IMG/VR virus record: IMGVR_UViG_3300045971_000512
Location: 1 to 21,658 of that record
DNA: 21,658 nt
Direction: 5' to 3' (one strand)
Source: a virus
The notes under the pieces were generated by a model. It was not told the DNA's origin. It did not search any database and saw only the letters and a program-made list of their open reading frames with translations. Below, piece after piece: positions 1-5,850 of this stretch. Position 1 is the stretch's first letter. Each line of letters starts with the position of its first letter. The translations under genes were made by a program, and so were the position numbers.

Positions 1-1
1 G

Positions 2-385
2 TATTCCGGTCGCTGGGTTCCGGTCGGACGTATCACGAAAGGTGATCGTGCCGGGACCGAAACTGTCTGGGCACTGCTCAACTACCTCATCCAAGGCAAC
101 TGTCGGGAGATGCTCGTCGGTTCCTGGCGCAGGTTCGCCGAGATGCACCCGGACTACGCGGGTTTCGTGCGCTTCCCCGTGCACGACGAGTTGATCGTGT
201 CCTGCCCGCAGGATCGGGCCGAGGAAGTCTCCAAAGCGCTCACCGAGGCGATGTCCTTCGACTTCTACGGAGTACCGATCACCGCGGAGGCTGATCTGCT
301 CATCGACGAGGCTGGACGATCAAGGTGGATGAGTGGTGATCTTGCTAAGAAGATCAGACTGGCCAAGGAAGCCGCACTGTCATGA
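2..385 (+). CDS. polA: DNA polymerase I (family A), C-terminal part
   Basis: This is the 3' end of a family A DNA polymerase that runs in from the left edge, so the true start is outside the window. It would copy the phage DNA in the cytoplasm. The open frame from base 2 gives 127 residues. Residues 22-35 (VWALLNYLIQGNCR) resemble the helix after the polymerase O-helix region. Residues 58-66 (FPVHDELIV) are motif C, with the conserved His-Asp-Glu that binds catalytic metal. The C-terminus after motif C has the normal length, so the gene end looks intact. Its stop overlaps the ATG of the next gene by four bases, which suggests translational coupling with the resolvase. The exonuclease and the rest of the palm/fingers cannot be judged. 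Confidence 0.9.
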   Translation, partial: YSGRWVPVGRITKGDRAGTETVWALLNYLIQGNCREMLVGSWRRFAEMHPDYAGFVRFPVHDELIVSCPQDRAEEVSKALTEAMSFDFYGVPITAEADLLIDEAGRSRWMSGDLAKKIRLAKEAALS

Positions 386-756
386 CGGACGCACGACGGC
401 GCAGACGCGAACAGCACGTCGAGACCACCTACGGGATCGGCCCGGCCGCGTTGCGTGCGCTGGAGACCTTCCAGGGCAATCGATGCTGGGGTTGCCGTCG
501 CGCCACCGGTGCATCGAAGGCTCTTGCCCTTGACCACGACCACCGGTCAGGAGAGGGAAGGATGTTGCTGTGCTCCACGTGCAATAGATTGATCGTCGGC
601 CGGCAGATGCGGGACAGCCCGACCGCGCTTATCCGGCTCGGTATGGCGCTGGTCGATCCGCCGTCGCGCGCGGCATGGCTACGTCCGGGCGCTATCCACC
701 CTGGCTGGCAGGATGACTCACAAGAGCTTCAGGATTGGCTGGAGTCGCGTGAGTAG
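382..756 (+). CDS. Recombination endonuclease VII-like HNH nuclease
   Basis: A 124-residue protein of the T4 endonuclease VII family, which cleaves Holliday junctions and branched DNA before packaging. The family signature is visible in order: Cys35-x2-Cys38, then LDHDH at 50-54, then G-x-G-R-MLLC-x2-CN at 57-68. The four cysteines form the zinc site and Asp51/His52/Asn68 belong to the beta-beta-alpha-metal active site. The basic N-terminus (RRRRRE) is probably for DNA contact. The ATG overlaps the polymerase stop (ATGA), the usual order for actinophage polymerase-resolvase pairs. The length is close to that of other phage members. The family assignment is strong, but the exact DNA substrate is inferred. 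Confidence 0.88.
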   Translation: MTDARRRRREQHVETTYGIGPAALRALETFQGNRCWGCRRATGASKALALDHDHRSGEGRMLLCSTCNRLIVGRQMRDSPTALIRLGMALVDPPSRAAWLRPGAIHPGWQDDSQELQDWLESRE

Positions 757-959
757 GCGGACGGATTGGCGGAGGCGGTCAGGGCGTCAGCAAGGTGGCG
801 ACGGTGGTCCTCACCGGTCGCCACGTTCTCTCGGGGTAGCTCGCCAATGGCGTGCAGCCAGTCCTCATCACTCGCCATGTGATCAGGATAGAACATTCCT
901 TCCCCTGATACACGCCGGTAGATCGGGACCCCTGACACCGACTGATCCGTCAGGCGCAC
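729..959 (-). CDS. Probable antisense small protein, unknown function
   Basis: A 76-residue reading frame from a GTG at 959 that fills the 244-base gap between the resolvase and the small terminase and overlaps the resolvase 3' end by 28 bases, tail to tail. Its composition looks like a real soluble acidic protein (for example DEDWLHAIGELPRENV in the middle), with codons favouring G/C in the third position. The plus-strand frames in the gap are Arg/Pro-rich and look like shadows. There is no good ribosome site. A candidate promoter lies just upstream and would leave only about ten bases of leader. I do not recognise a family. It would be the only minus-strand gene in the left 17 kb, so caution is needed. 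Confidence 0.5.
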   Translation of the reverse strand: MRLTDQSVSGVPIYRRVSGEGMFYPDHMASDEDWLHAIGELPRENVATGEDHRRHLADALTASANPSAYSRDSSQS

Positions 960-969
960 CCCGGCAGGT

Positions 970-997
970 ACCGTAGTAGCCCAGACCTGACATTCAA
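970..997 (-). promoter_or_regulatory. Candidate promoter for the 729-959 minus-strand gene
   Basis: Read on the minus strand there is TTGAAT (997-992), a 16-base spacer and TACGGT (975-970), about ten bases before the GTG at 959. The -10 fits the TANNNT form common in Actinobacteria. The match is modest and could be chance. A TACCGT on the plus strand overlaps it at 969-974, but I see no matching -35. Confidence 0.3.
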
Positions 998-1000
998 CGG

Positions 1001-1453
1001 ATGGCGCAAATGACTGTTGATCCGAGCGACGTCGAGCGGCCCGACAACGCGCCGCTGGAGACCTCGAAGCGCAACAAGGCGCTGTCCATGCGCCTCGCCG
1101 GCATGAGCTTCCAGGAGATCGGCGATCACTTCGGGATGACTCGTCAGAGCGCCTGGGAGTTGATCCACCGTGCGTTGGCGATGGTGCCGAGCCGGCAGGC
1201 CGATGAGCTGCGCCTCGAAGAGAACCTGCGGCTCGACATCGCGCAGGCGAGGATCTGGTCCAAGGTCCTCGACGGTGATCTTAAGGCCGTCGACGCCTTC
1301 CTGAGGATCTCCGCGCGCCGCGCCCGCATGAACGGCCTTGACCTCGCGGCCGACGTCAGCGTGTCAGTCAGCGTCCGGCAGGATCTTGACGTGGCGCTCA
1401 AGCAACTCGAGGAAGTGATCAAGGGAGAGGTAGTAGACAGGCCGGCGGAGTAG
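1001..1453 (+). CDS. Putative terminase small subunit (HTH protein)
   Basis: A 150-residue protein with a helix-turn-helix at about residues 28-60 (RLAGMSFQEIGDHFGMTRQS in its core), followed by a long helical region ending in RRARMNGLDLA. HTH plus a helical middle carrying an R-RA-R-x-GLD motif is the usual layout of actinophage small terminases, which recognise the packaging site and load the large subunit. The C-terminal tail (VALKQLEEVIKGEV) looks helical. Two starts are possible, ATG 1001 or ATG 1010, and neither has a clear ribosome site. The large terminase is 2.2 kb downstream, with about a dozen small genes in between, which is unusual. It could instead be a transcription regulator. 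Confidence 0.6.
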   Translation: MAQMTVDPSDVERPDNAPLETSKRNKALSMRLAGMSFQEIGDHFGMTRQSAWELIHRALAMVPSRQADELRLEENLRLDIAQARIWSKVLDGDLKAVDAFLRISARRARMNGLDLAADVSVSVSVRQDLDVALKQLEEVIKGEVVDRPAE

Positions 1454-1470
1454 TGCTAGGGTTAGAGCAC
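1453..1470 (+). promoter_or_regulatory. Palindromic extended -10 promoter/operator, copy 1
   Basis: GTGCTAGGGTTAGAGCAC is an 18-base imperfect inverted repeat. It contains an extended -10 (TGC-TAGGGT, hexamer 1457-1462), with arms GTGCTA and TAGAGCAC-like. The downstream ATG at 1492 is 21 bases away behind a GAGGGAG ribosome site. The first base overlaps the last base of the preceding gene's stop codon. It is one of five copies in the window (others at 5287, 5619, 6295, 7057). Confidence 0.6.
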
Positions 1471-1491
1471 AACCTACCGAGGGAGCCCGCG

Positions 1492-1629
1492 ATGAACGTC
1501 TACGCACTCGCCGACAGCCTGGCCCGTCAGCGCGAGCTGGAGGACGCCGCGGCCGAGCTTGCCGACGAGGAGTTGGCGCTGGCCGCTGAGGCCGCGGGCG
1601 GCACGGACGCGAACTGGTCGACGTCGTGA
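1492..1629 (+). CDS. Small acidic helical protein, unknown
   Basis: A 45-residue, Ala/Glu-rich protein (middle: QRELEDAAAELADEELALAA) that is probably one amphipathic helix or short coiled coil. The ATG has a good ribosome site (CGAGGGAGC, about 8 bases upstream) and sits 21 bases after the palindromic promoter at 1453-1470. The stop overlaps the next gene's GTG (GTGA), so it heads an operon running through to the large terminase. I do not recognise a family. The strong initiation signals support it as a real gene despite its size. Confidence 0.6.
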   Translation: MNVYALADSLARQRELEDAAAELADEELALAAEAAGGTDANWSTS

Positions 1630-1880
1630 AGCGCCGGGCAGTCATCCTCACCGCGCGGTGCCTCGACATCGGCGAGACCGAAGCCGTCGAGATTAATCCG
1701 GCGTTCGTCGAGTATGACCTGTCGATCCATGCTGTTCGGTACATCTGCCACTGCGGTGAGGCGCACATCCGAGAGATTCCCAAGAAGGATCGTCGCCGGT
1801 GGGAGCACGACTTCCGCACCGCTGGTGCTCGCGTGTTCAAAGGCCTCAAGGGCGATGTCGCCCTTGCTCGGAAGGATTGA
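1626..1880 (+). CDS. Small hypothetical protein with CxC motif
   Basis: An 84-residue basic protein starting at a GTG that overlaps the upstream stop by four bases. The N-terminal half looks like beta strands (VILTARCLD, VEYDLSIHAVRYICHCGEAHIREI). It holds a Cys-x-Cys-Gly pair at about 39-42, which could be half of a metal knuckle, but no second cysteine pair follows. The C-terminus is basic (KKDRRRWEH). The fold recalls small phage single-domain beta proteins, but I cannot name a family. It is co-directional and coupled with its neighbours. Confidence 0.6.
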   Translation: MKRRAVILTARCLDIGETEAVEINPAFVEYDLSIHAVRYICHCGEAHIREIPKKDRRRWEHDFRTAGARVFKGLKGDVALARKD

Positions 1881-1885
1881 AGATC

Positions 1886-2053
1886 ATGAGCGAGTGGGAG
1901 TACGCCGGAGACGGCTACTACGTCGAGTGGGTGACGTGCACGAAGTGCGGTGCGGACCTGGGATGCAACTACCCCGGCGATCACTGTCGGAAGCATGACC
2001 TTAAGGTCCCTACCCCTTCCCCTGCGATGTTCGCCCGGACCAAGAAGGACTGA
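1886..2053 (+). CDS. Small Cys-rich (possible zinc-binding) protein
   Basis: A 55-residue protein starting at ATG 1886, chosen because GGAAGG lies 8-10 bases upstream and just after the previous gene's stop. It contains Cys-x2-Cys-Gly (VTCTKCGADLGC) and then GDHCRKH, giving four cysteines and two histidines in 25 residues. That is a plausible treble-clef or zinc-ribbon site. No catalytic motif is visible. It is one of many such miniproteins in this window. Confidence 0.6.
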   Translation: MSEWEYAGDGYYVEWVTCTKCGADLGCNYPGDHCRKHDLKVPTPSPAMFARTKKD

Positions 2054-2055
2054 TC

Positions 2056-2307
2056 ATGACGAACCTGACCGTTCCCACTGACTACGTCGCTGATCTGCGT
2101 TTCGAGGAGATCATCTATGCGAACGAGATTCAGGAAGGAATGATCTTTATCCTGGCCTCGAGCGGCGTTCCGAGGATCTGGGCGACGGCGAAGAAGATCC
2201 GGATCGGAGTGCTCGTCCAGATCGTTTCGGTCTACCCGGATGAGACTGCGCGCCCCATAGGGATCTCCCCCAACACGCCACTGATCGTTAAGAAGGCCGT
2301 GCCGTGA
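2056..2307 (+). CDS. Small hypothetical beta-rich protein
   Basis: An 83-residue protein starting at ATG 2056, two bases after the previous stop, with a GAAGGA ribosome site. The sequence alternates hydrophobic strands and turns (EGMIFILAS, GVLVQIVSVYP, TPLIVKKAV), suggesting a small beta-barrel. The phrase NEIQEGMIFIL resembles the start of small phage SH3-like or Hint-less 'inhibitor' domains, but I cannot place it. The stop overlaps the next start. Confidence 0.6.
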   Translation: MTNLTVPTDYVADLRFEEIIYANEIQEGMIFILASSGVPRIWATAKKIRIGVLVQIVSVYPDETARPIGISPNTPLIVKKAVP

Positions 2308-2507
2308 TGCTCGCCTACGCGCTCGATCTTTTAGACTCGGCGTTGCTCGACCTCACGCTGGCTCGCCTCACCCAGGACGCCGCTGGAGCCCGTAGGGCGA
2401 AGGCGCGGGTCATCCTGGCCAGGCAGGGCGTTCGGACCGCCAGCGTGGCGCTGAGCGGCTCTGAGACGGTGTTCCTGCCCATGCCCGCTGTGGCGGTGAC
2501 GGCGTGA
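2304..2507 (+). CDS. Small hypothetical helical protein
   Basis: A 67-residue Ala/Leu-rich protein. The GTG at 2304 overlaps the upstream stop (GTGA), and an ATG at 2307 is an equal alternative. AAGAAGG lies 7-8 bases before the GTG. The first 45 residues look like two helices (YALDLLDSALLDLTLARL, then DAAGARRAKARVILARQG). The C-terminus is short and hydrophobic. It resembles no family I can name. Its last codons form the first copy of a 17-base repeat seen again 150 bases downstream. Confidence 0.55.
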   Translation: MMLAYALDLLDSALLDLTLARLTQDAAGARRAKARVILARQGVRTASVALSGSETVFLPMPAVAVTA

Positions 2508-2661
2508 AGCGTTGTCTAGAGTGCTCAAGCGAGATGAGTGATGGTGAGTCCTACGAAGGGGACGAGAGATTCTGTAGTTTCGACTGTTTCGACATCGCCC
2601 AAGTGCGGATCTGGTCGAAGGGTTATATCTGGTCGAAGGGGAGAGGTGACGGCGTGAAGCG
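2495..2661 (+). repeat. In-frame 17-bp direct repeat pair, 150 bp apart
   Basis: GGTGACGGCGTGAAGCG occurs at 2495-2511 and again at 2645-2661. Each copy carries a GTG start in the same frame followed by codons for K-R-C. A shorter tandem repeat, ATCTGGTCGAAGGG, lies between them at about 2610-2640. This looks like a duplication of the start region of a zinc-knuckle gene. Confidence 0.7.
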
Positions 2662-2755
2662 CTGTCCGGACTGCGGCGCCGTCGCCGGCCAGCTCGACCC
2701 GATCATGCACGGTTCACAGTGCGGCTGGGACGACGAGATCCGGCAGGATCGTTAG
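2504..2755 (+). CDS. Duplicated Cys-rich (probable zinc) protein
   Basis: An 83-residue protein that seems to be made of two units. Unit one begins VKRCLECSSE and has CSFDC at 24-28. Unit two begins VKRCPDCGAV at residue 51 and has a later Cys and His. Both units start with the same codons, because the 17 bases at 2495-2511 recur at 2645-2661, exactly 150 bases (50 codons) apart. Between them RIWSKGYIWSKGRG contains a tandem five-residue repeat encoded by a 14-base direct repeat. Two Cys-x2-Cys knuckles per unit suggest zinc binding. The internal GTG at 2654 could start a separate 33-residue product. The function is unknown. Confidence 0.6.
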   Translation: MKRCLECSSEMSDGESYEGDERFCSFDCFDIAQVRIWSKGYIWSKGRGDGVKRCPDCGAVAGQLDPIMHGSQCGWDDEIRQDR

Positions 2756-2759
2756 AGTG

Positions 2760-2942
2760 ATGAGTGAGTATAGAAAACGTGCCGTTCTTTGTCTTTTCGC
2801 ATCTGTTCTTATCGTGATGGTCTCATCCATTATGTCCTTTAGCGGGCTACACATAGCAGGAATAGCCCTGGGATCGTTCTCTCTTGGGGTATTAGTTGCT
2901 TCGGTAGTAGTGGGTAAGCTACTAGGGGGACCTAATGAGTGA
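2760..2942 (+). CDS. Small membrane protein, two TM segments
   Basis: A 60-residue protein with two hydrophobic helices (about residues 7-28, AVLCLFASVLIVMVSSIMSF, and 31-53, IAGIALGSFSLGVLVASVVV), a short basic N-terminus (SEYRKR) and a polar tail, so it is an inner-membrane hairpin. ATG 2760 is preferred, and the GTG at 2757 adds only one residue. The DNA is clearly richer in A/T than its neighbours and uses codons such as AGA, ATA and TTA. That suggests recent acquisition. Holin-like topology is possible, but the position among small early genes gives no support for lysis. Confidence 0.6.
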   Translation: MSEYRKRAVLCLFASVLIVMVSSIMSFSGLHIAGIALGSFSLGVLVASVVVGKLLGGPNE

Positions 2943-3216
2943 CGATCCCGTCACTACCGGTCTATTGCACCAGTTGGCGGTCAAGTCCTGGGAGGCAGTC
3001 GGGAGCGTGGACATCGAGGAACGTACGTTCCTCGATGACCTGGGGTTGCTTCAGGGCGCCGCGTTGGTGGCGCAGGTCAAGGAAGACCAAAGGTCTTTAG
3101 CTGCGGTCTTGCTCCAACTGGTCGATATGTGCAGGCGTCACCGGATTGACCTCGACACCGATGTCGAGCAGGAGTTAGCGGAACGTCGAGCAGCTTGGTT
3201 GGTGTCTGATGAGTGA
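2935..3216 (+). CDS. Possible MazG-like all-alpha protein, degenerate
   Basis: A 93-residue helical protein. The C-terminal half (LAAVLLQLVDMCRRHRIDLD, then VEQELAERRAAW) follows the pattern of MazG-type nucleotide pyrophosphohydrolases, whose third and fourth helices read L-AD-L-YL-x-G-IDL followed by N-R. In active enzymes the first helix carries ExxE and the third ExxD. Here those sites read LGLLQGA and EDQRSLAAV, so most metal-binding acids appear to be missing. If related, it may have lost catalysis. The ATG overlaps the membrane gene by 8 bases, with TAGGGGGA upstream. The assignment is tentative. Confidence 0.4.
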   Translation: MSDDPVTTGLLHQLAVKSWEAVGSVDIEERTFLDDLGLLQGAALVAQVKEDQRSLAAVLLQLVDMCRRHRIDLDTDVEQELAERRAAWLVSDE

Positions 3217-3259
3217 TGACGTCCTGCCCGGCTCGTGGAAGAGATCGGGAGAGTGGTGA
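3209..3259 (+). CDS. 16-residue mini-ORF, possible coupling peptide
   Basis: ATG 3209 opens a 16-codon frame ending in TGA at 3257-3259. It overlaps the upstream gene's end by 8 bases and the next GTG by 4 bases (GTGA). The GGGAGAG inside it can serve as the ribosome site for the next gene. It starts MSDD, like the upstream gene at 2935. It may act only to carry ribosomes onto the next start. It could equally be non-functional. Confidence 0.3.
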   Translation: MSDDVLPGSWKRSGEW

Positions 3260-3630
3260 GTAATCAAATGATTGTCTATACAATGCGTTGCCGAACCGGA
3301 GAGATAGGGAGGCATCGGAAGAGATATCTATCTAGCAGAGAGCGTATATGGTCAGACAGGGAGATATGGGACCAAAAAGATTGCGGTCCTCATACTGCAC
3401 TTCGATCGTATGTCACCATAGGTGATTGGGAGGAGGTCGACGAGTCGACAGAACCGGATATTGATCCTGACGAAGTTATCAGGCTCGGCGCTTTACGGTA
3501 TGACTGCCCTAGGTGCGGGGCTGGTCCACAATGGCCGTGTATTAACCTAGCCGAGAGGTCGAGTGGTCGAATCGTCGCCAATATGTGGCCGCACTCTGAG
3601 CGGATAATCTCGTGGAAGACAGGTAAGTGA
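3256..3630 (+). CDS. Zinc-finger protein, possible DNA/RNA binding
   Basis: A 124-residue protein. GTG 3256 is chosen over GTG 3235 because it overlaps the mini-ORF stop and follows GGGAGAG. The N-terminal third is strongly basic (RHRKRYLSSRERIW). The C-terminal 40 residues hold DCPRCGAGPQWPC, then an N-L spacer and HSER, giving C-x2-C-GA-x-P-x3-C...H-x2-R. That is a zinc-finger pattern common in actinophage and plasmid proteins. The DNA is A/T-rich relative to the flanks, with codons such as ATA, TTA and AGA. The stop overlaps the large terminase start. A nucleic-acid-binding role is inferred. Confidence 0.55.
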   Translation: MSNQMIVYTMRCRTGEIGRHRKRYLSSRERIWSDREIWDQKDCGPHTALRSYVTIGDWEEVDESTEPDIDPDEVIRLGALRYDCPRCGAGPQWPCINLAERSSGRIVANMWPHSERIISWKTGK

Positions 3631-5240
3631 CCACTGACCTTGACGACCTGCTCGGCCAGTTGCGGACCCTCGCCGGCCGGGCAGGCAGCGACGCTGAGGT
3701 CAAGATGGTCATCAGCCGGATCTCCAAGTTGACGAGGTCGTACCAGCGCGTCCCGTCGAGCCCGGCCGAGCAGGCGCAGGAGCTTGACTCGGGGTATCAA
3801 CTCCGCCCGCACATCACCTACCTGTCCGACCGGATCGCGGCGGCTGTGCGCGACGTCGAGGCCGGGCAGAATAGGTTCCTAGTCGTGTCGCTCCCGCCTC
3901 GAGCTGGGAAGTCGACACTACTCAGCGTCTATTCGGTGGTGTGGCTTCTTCGGCGCCACCCCGACTGGAAGATCGTCAGCGCGAGCCACGATGATTCGCT
4001 CGCTATCGGTTGGGCGCGGCAGGCACGGCGCATCATCGAAGAGAACCCGGACCTTGGCGTCCAACTCCAGAAGGACGGCGGCGCGGCCGGCGCCTGGAGT
4101 ACCATCGAGGGCGGTGGGCTGTTCTCCACGTCGGTGCGGAAGTCTTTACTCGGCCGCGGCGCTAGAACGTTATGGATCGACGACCCATTGAAAGACTTCG
4201 TCGAGGCTCACTCACCTGTCGTTCGTCAGTCGTTATGGGACTGGTGGCTCAGCGTCGCGCAGACGCGGCTCGAGCCTCCTTATCTCGTTGGGATCATCTC
4301 GAGCCGATGGAACCAGGATGACCTCACGGGAAGATTGCTCAGCGATGAGTTCGAGGGCGATCCGGCAGAGTGGGAAGAAATCAATATCCCCGCGATCGCC
4401 GAGTCAGGTGACGTCATCGGACGGCTCGAGGGCGATCCGCTGTTCTCGCCATTAATTACCGAGACGCGGGAAGCGGCGCTCGAGCGCTGGGATAAGCTAC
4501 GCCGCGGAGTCGGTTCCTATGTCTGGGCCGCGATGTTCCAGGGACGGCCGAGTCCGTCGACAGGCTCGATCTTCGACACGTCGTGGTGGCGATACTGGAC
4601 GAGCGACCCGGCGCGGGCCACCGATGACGGCAGGGTCGTCTATTTGGAGCCTGAGAGGCTGACCGGCGCATCGTGGCTCGATAGCTGGGACTGCGCGTTC
4701 AAGGGCACTGCTGATTCGGACTGGGTCGTCGGACAGCGCTGGGTGCGCTCGGGCGCTAACCGCTACCTCGTCGCGCAGAAGCGCGGACGGTGGACGTTTA
4801 CGGCCACGATCGAGCAGATGCTCGATTGGGCAGATCCGTCGTCGTTCTGCGGGGGCCTCGTGCATCGCCGGCTGATCGAGGACAAGGCGAACGGAACCGC
4901 GATCATCGACGTGCTGCGGGAGAAGATCGCCGGACTCAAGCCGGTCAATCCGACGATCAGCAAAGAGGCTCGCTACCGCGCCGTCACGCCCGAGATCGAG
5001 TCCGGGAACGTCTATTTGCCGCACCCGAGCGAAGCGCCCTGGGTGAACGACCTGCTGAGCGAGCTGCGCGACGCACCGCGCGGGAGTCATGACGATCAAG
5101 CTGACGCGCTCGCCCAGGCCCTCGCCGGTCTGCGCGACGTCGGTCGCGGATCTGTTGCAGCTCCCGGCCGGCGCCTCGTCGTCGTCGGCCCGAATCACCC
5201 TCAAGTTCCTGGCGCGAGCCTCTTCCGTAGGCAGGGATAG
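3627..5240 (+). CDS. terL: Terminase large subunit
   Basis: A 537-residue packaging motor that cuts concatemers and pumps DNA into the procapsid through the portal. The ATPase half shows a deviant Walker A (PPRAGKS, 90-96) and Walker B (LWIDDP, 182-187). A coupling-like motif lies at about 223-228 (IISSRW). The nuclease half shows Asp354 in SWDCAFKG, Glu418-Asp419 in RLIEDKANG and Asp489-Asp490 in SHDDQADAL, the RNase H-like acidic triad. The length is normal and nothing is missing. GTG 3627 overlaps the upstream stop. Unusually it is not next to the small terminase or portal: about 4 kb of small genes follow before the portal. Confidence 0.93.
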   Translation: MTTDLDDLLGQLRTLAGRAGSDAEVKMVISRISKLTRSYQRVPSSPAEQAQELDSGYQLRPHITYLSDRIAAAVRDVEAGQNRFLVVSLPPRAGKSTLLSVYSVVWLLRRHPDWKIVSASHDDSLAIGWARQARRIIEENPDLGVQLQKDGGAAGAWSTIEGGGLFSTSVRKSLLGRGARTLWIDDPLKDFVEAHSPVVRQSLWDWWLSVAQTRLEPPYLVGIISSRWNQDDLTGRLLSDEFEGDPAEWEEINIPAIAESGDVIGRLEGDPLFSPLITETREAALERWDKLRRGVGSYVWAAMFQGRPSPSTGSIFDTSWWRYWTSDPARATDDGRVVYLEPERLTGASWLDSWDCAFKGTADSDWVVGQRWVRSGANRYLVAQKRGRWTFTATIEQMLDWADPSSFCGGLVHRRLIEDKANGTAIIDVLREKIAGLKPVNPTISKEARYRAVTPEIESGNVYLPHPSEAPWVNDLLSELRDAPRGSHDDQADALAQALAGLRDVGRGSVAAPGRRLVVVGPNHPQVPGASLFRRQG

Positions 5241-5243
5241 CGG

Positions 5244-5304
5244 CGTAAAGAATCTTCGTTCCGATCGGCGCCTTCTCGGCTCATCTGTGCTAGACTAAAG
5301 GCAC
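5244..5304 (+). promoter_or_regulatory. Palindromic extended -10 promoter/operator, copy 2, with upstream box
   Basis: GTGCTAGACTAAAGGCAC (5287-5304) contains the extended -10 TGC-TAGACT (hexamer 5291-5296). The GTG start follows 20 bases later behind GAGGAGCAC. No TTGACA-like -35 is visible. Upstream, bases 5244-5292 match 7014-7062 at 41 of 49 positions with the same spacing, including CGTAAAGAATCTTCGTTC. This suggests a conserved activator or UP-like element. Confidence 0.65.
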
Positions 5305-5324
5305 AAGCCAACGAGGAGCACACC

Positions 5325-5612
5325 GTGAGCGTTATCGGATCGATCGGAACCTGCAAGGCCGGTCACGTGTTCCGCGTCGACGCTCTTGTCACCTACCCGA
5401 TGTCCCCCGAGTCTCCGTACATCTACTGCCCCGAGTGTGCTCCGGTGATGACAAGCTACGCGGGTCTGGTGTACTCAAAGATCAAGTGGCACCTTATCAA
5501 GGGCCGTAACTCCAAGACCGTCTGCGACAGCGCGTGCACCTCAGCCAAGGGCGAAAAGTGCATCTGCGCGTGCTCCGGAACGAATCATGGAATCGATTAT
5601 GGCCGCTTCTGA
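5325..5612 (+). CDS. Small Cys-rich protein (C-x-C-x-C...NHG family)
   Basis: A 95-residue protein from GTG 5325, with a GAGGAG ribosome site and its own palindromic promoter. It has C10 (GTCKAGH), CPEC at about 36-39, and a C-terminal block CDSACTSAKGEKCICACSGT followed by NHG. That block (C-x3-C-x2-A-x-G-x2-C-x-C-x-C-x-G-x-NHG) recurs in many actinophage and plasmid proteins and is presumably a metal site, though no function is established to my knowledge. It is a single-gene unit before the next promoter copy. Confidence 0.6.
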   Translation: MSVIGSIGTCKAGHVFRVDALVTYPMSPESPYIYCPECAPVMTSYAGLVYSKIKWHLIKGRNSKTVCDSACTSAKGEKCICACSGTNHGIDYGRF

Positions 5613-5618
5613 GTATCT

Positions 5619-5636
5619 GTGCTAGACTCAGAGCAC
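5619..5636 (+). promoter_or_regulatory. Palindromic extended -10 promoter/operator, copy 3
   Basis: GTGCTAGACTCAGAGCAC with the extended -10 TGC-TAGACT (hexamer 5623-5628). It follows the previous stop by six bases. The next ATG is 23 bases downstream, behind GAGGGAGCACA. The sequence TATCTGTGCTAGACT before and across it matches copies 2 and 5 (ATCTGTGCTA). Confidence 0.65.
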
Positions 5637-5659
5637 ACAAGGACGAGGGAGCACAGATT

Positions 5660-5818
5660 ATGAACACCAAGACCGGGCAGAGTGACTACCGCAGGCTCAA
5701 GGTGACGATCGTGCTGGAGATTGTTCCGGGCGCTACTGACGAAGACCTTATGGATTCGCTCGCCAGTGAAGCGGAGAAGCTTCCCGGAGTTCTCGCCGCT
5801 TGGACCGTATCACGGTGA
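5660..5818 (+). CDS. Small hypothetical protein (52 aa)
   Basis: A 52-residue protein from ATG 5660, with a GAGGGAG ribosome site and the palindromic promoter just upstream. It reads as strand-helix-strand: LKVTIVLEIVPGATDEDLMD, SLASEAEKLPGVLAAWTVS. This resembles half of a small ferredoxin-like fold, with a beta strand carrying E and a following acidic helix. No catalytic motif is visible. It may pair with itself as a dimer. The family is not recognised. Confidence 0.6.
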   Translation: MNTKTGQSDYRRLKVTIVLEIVPGATDEDLMDSLASEAEKLPGVLAAWTVSR

Positions 5819-5850
5819 TGGAGACACTTTAACCAGTAGGGGAGAGAATC

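Noticed and set aside
1364-1996. Long minus-strand frame (210 codons)
   Set aside because: Arg/Pro/Ser-rich translation typical of the antisense of GC-rich genes, and it covers several coupled plus-strand genes.
2760-2942. Two-TM protein as the phage holin
   Set aside because: The topology alone is not diagnostic and there is no endolysin next to it.
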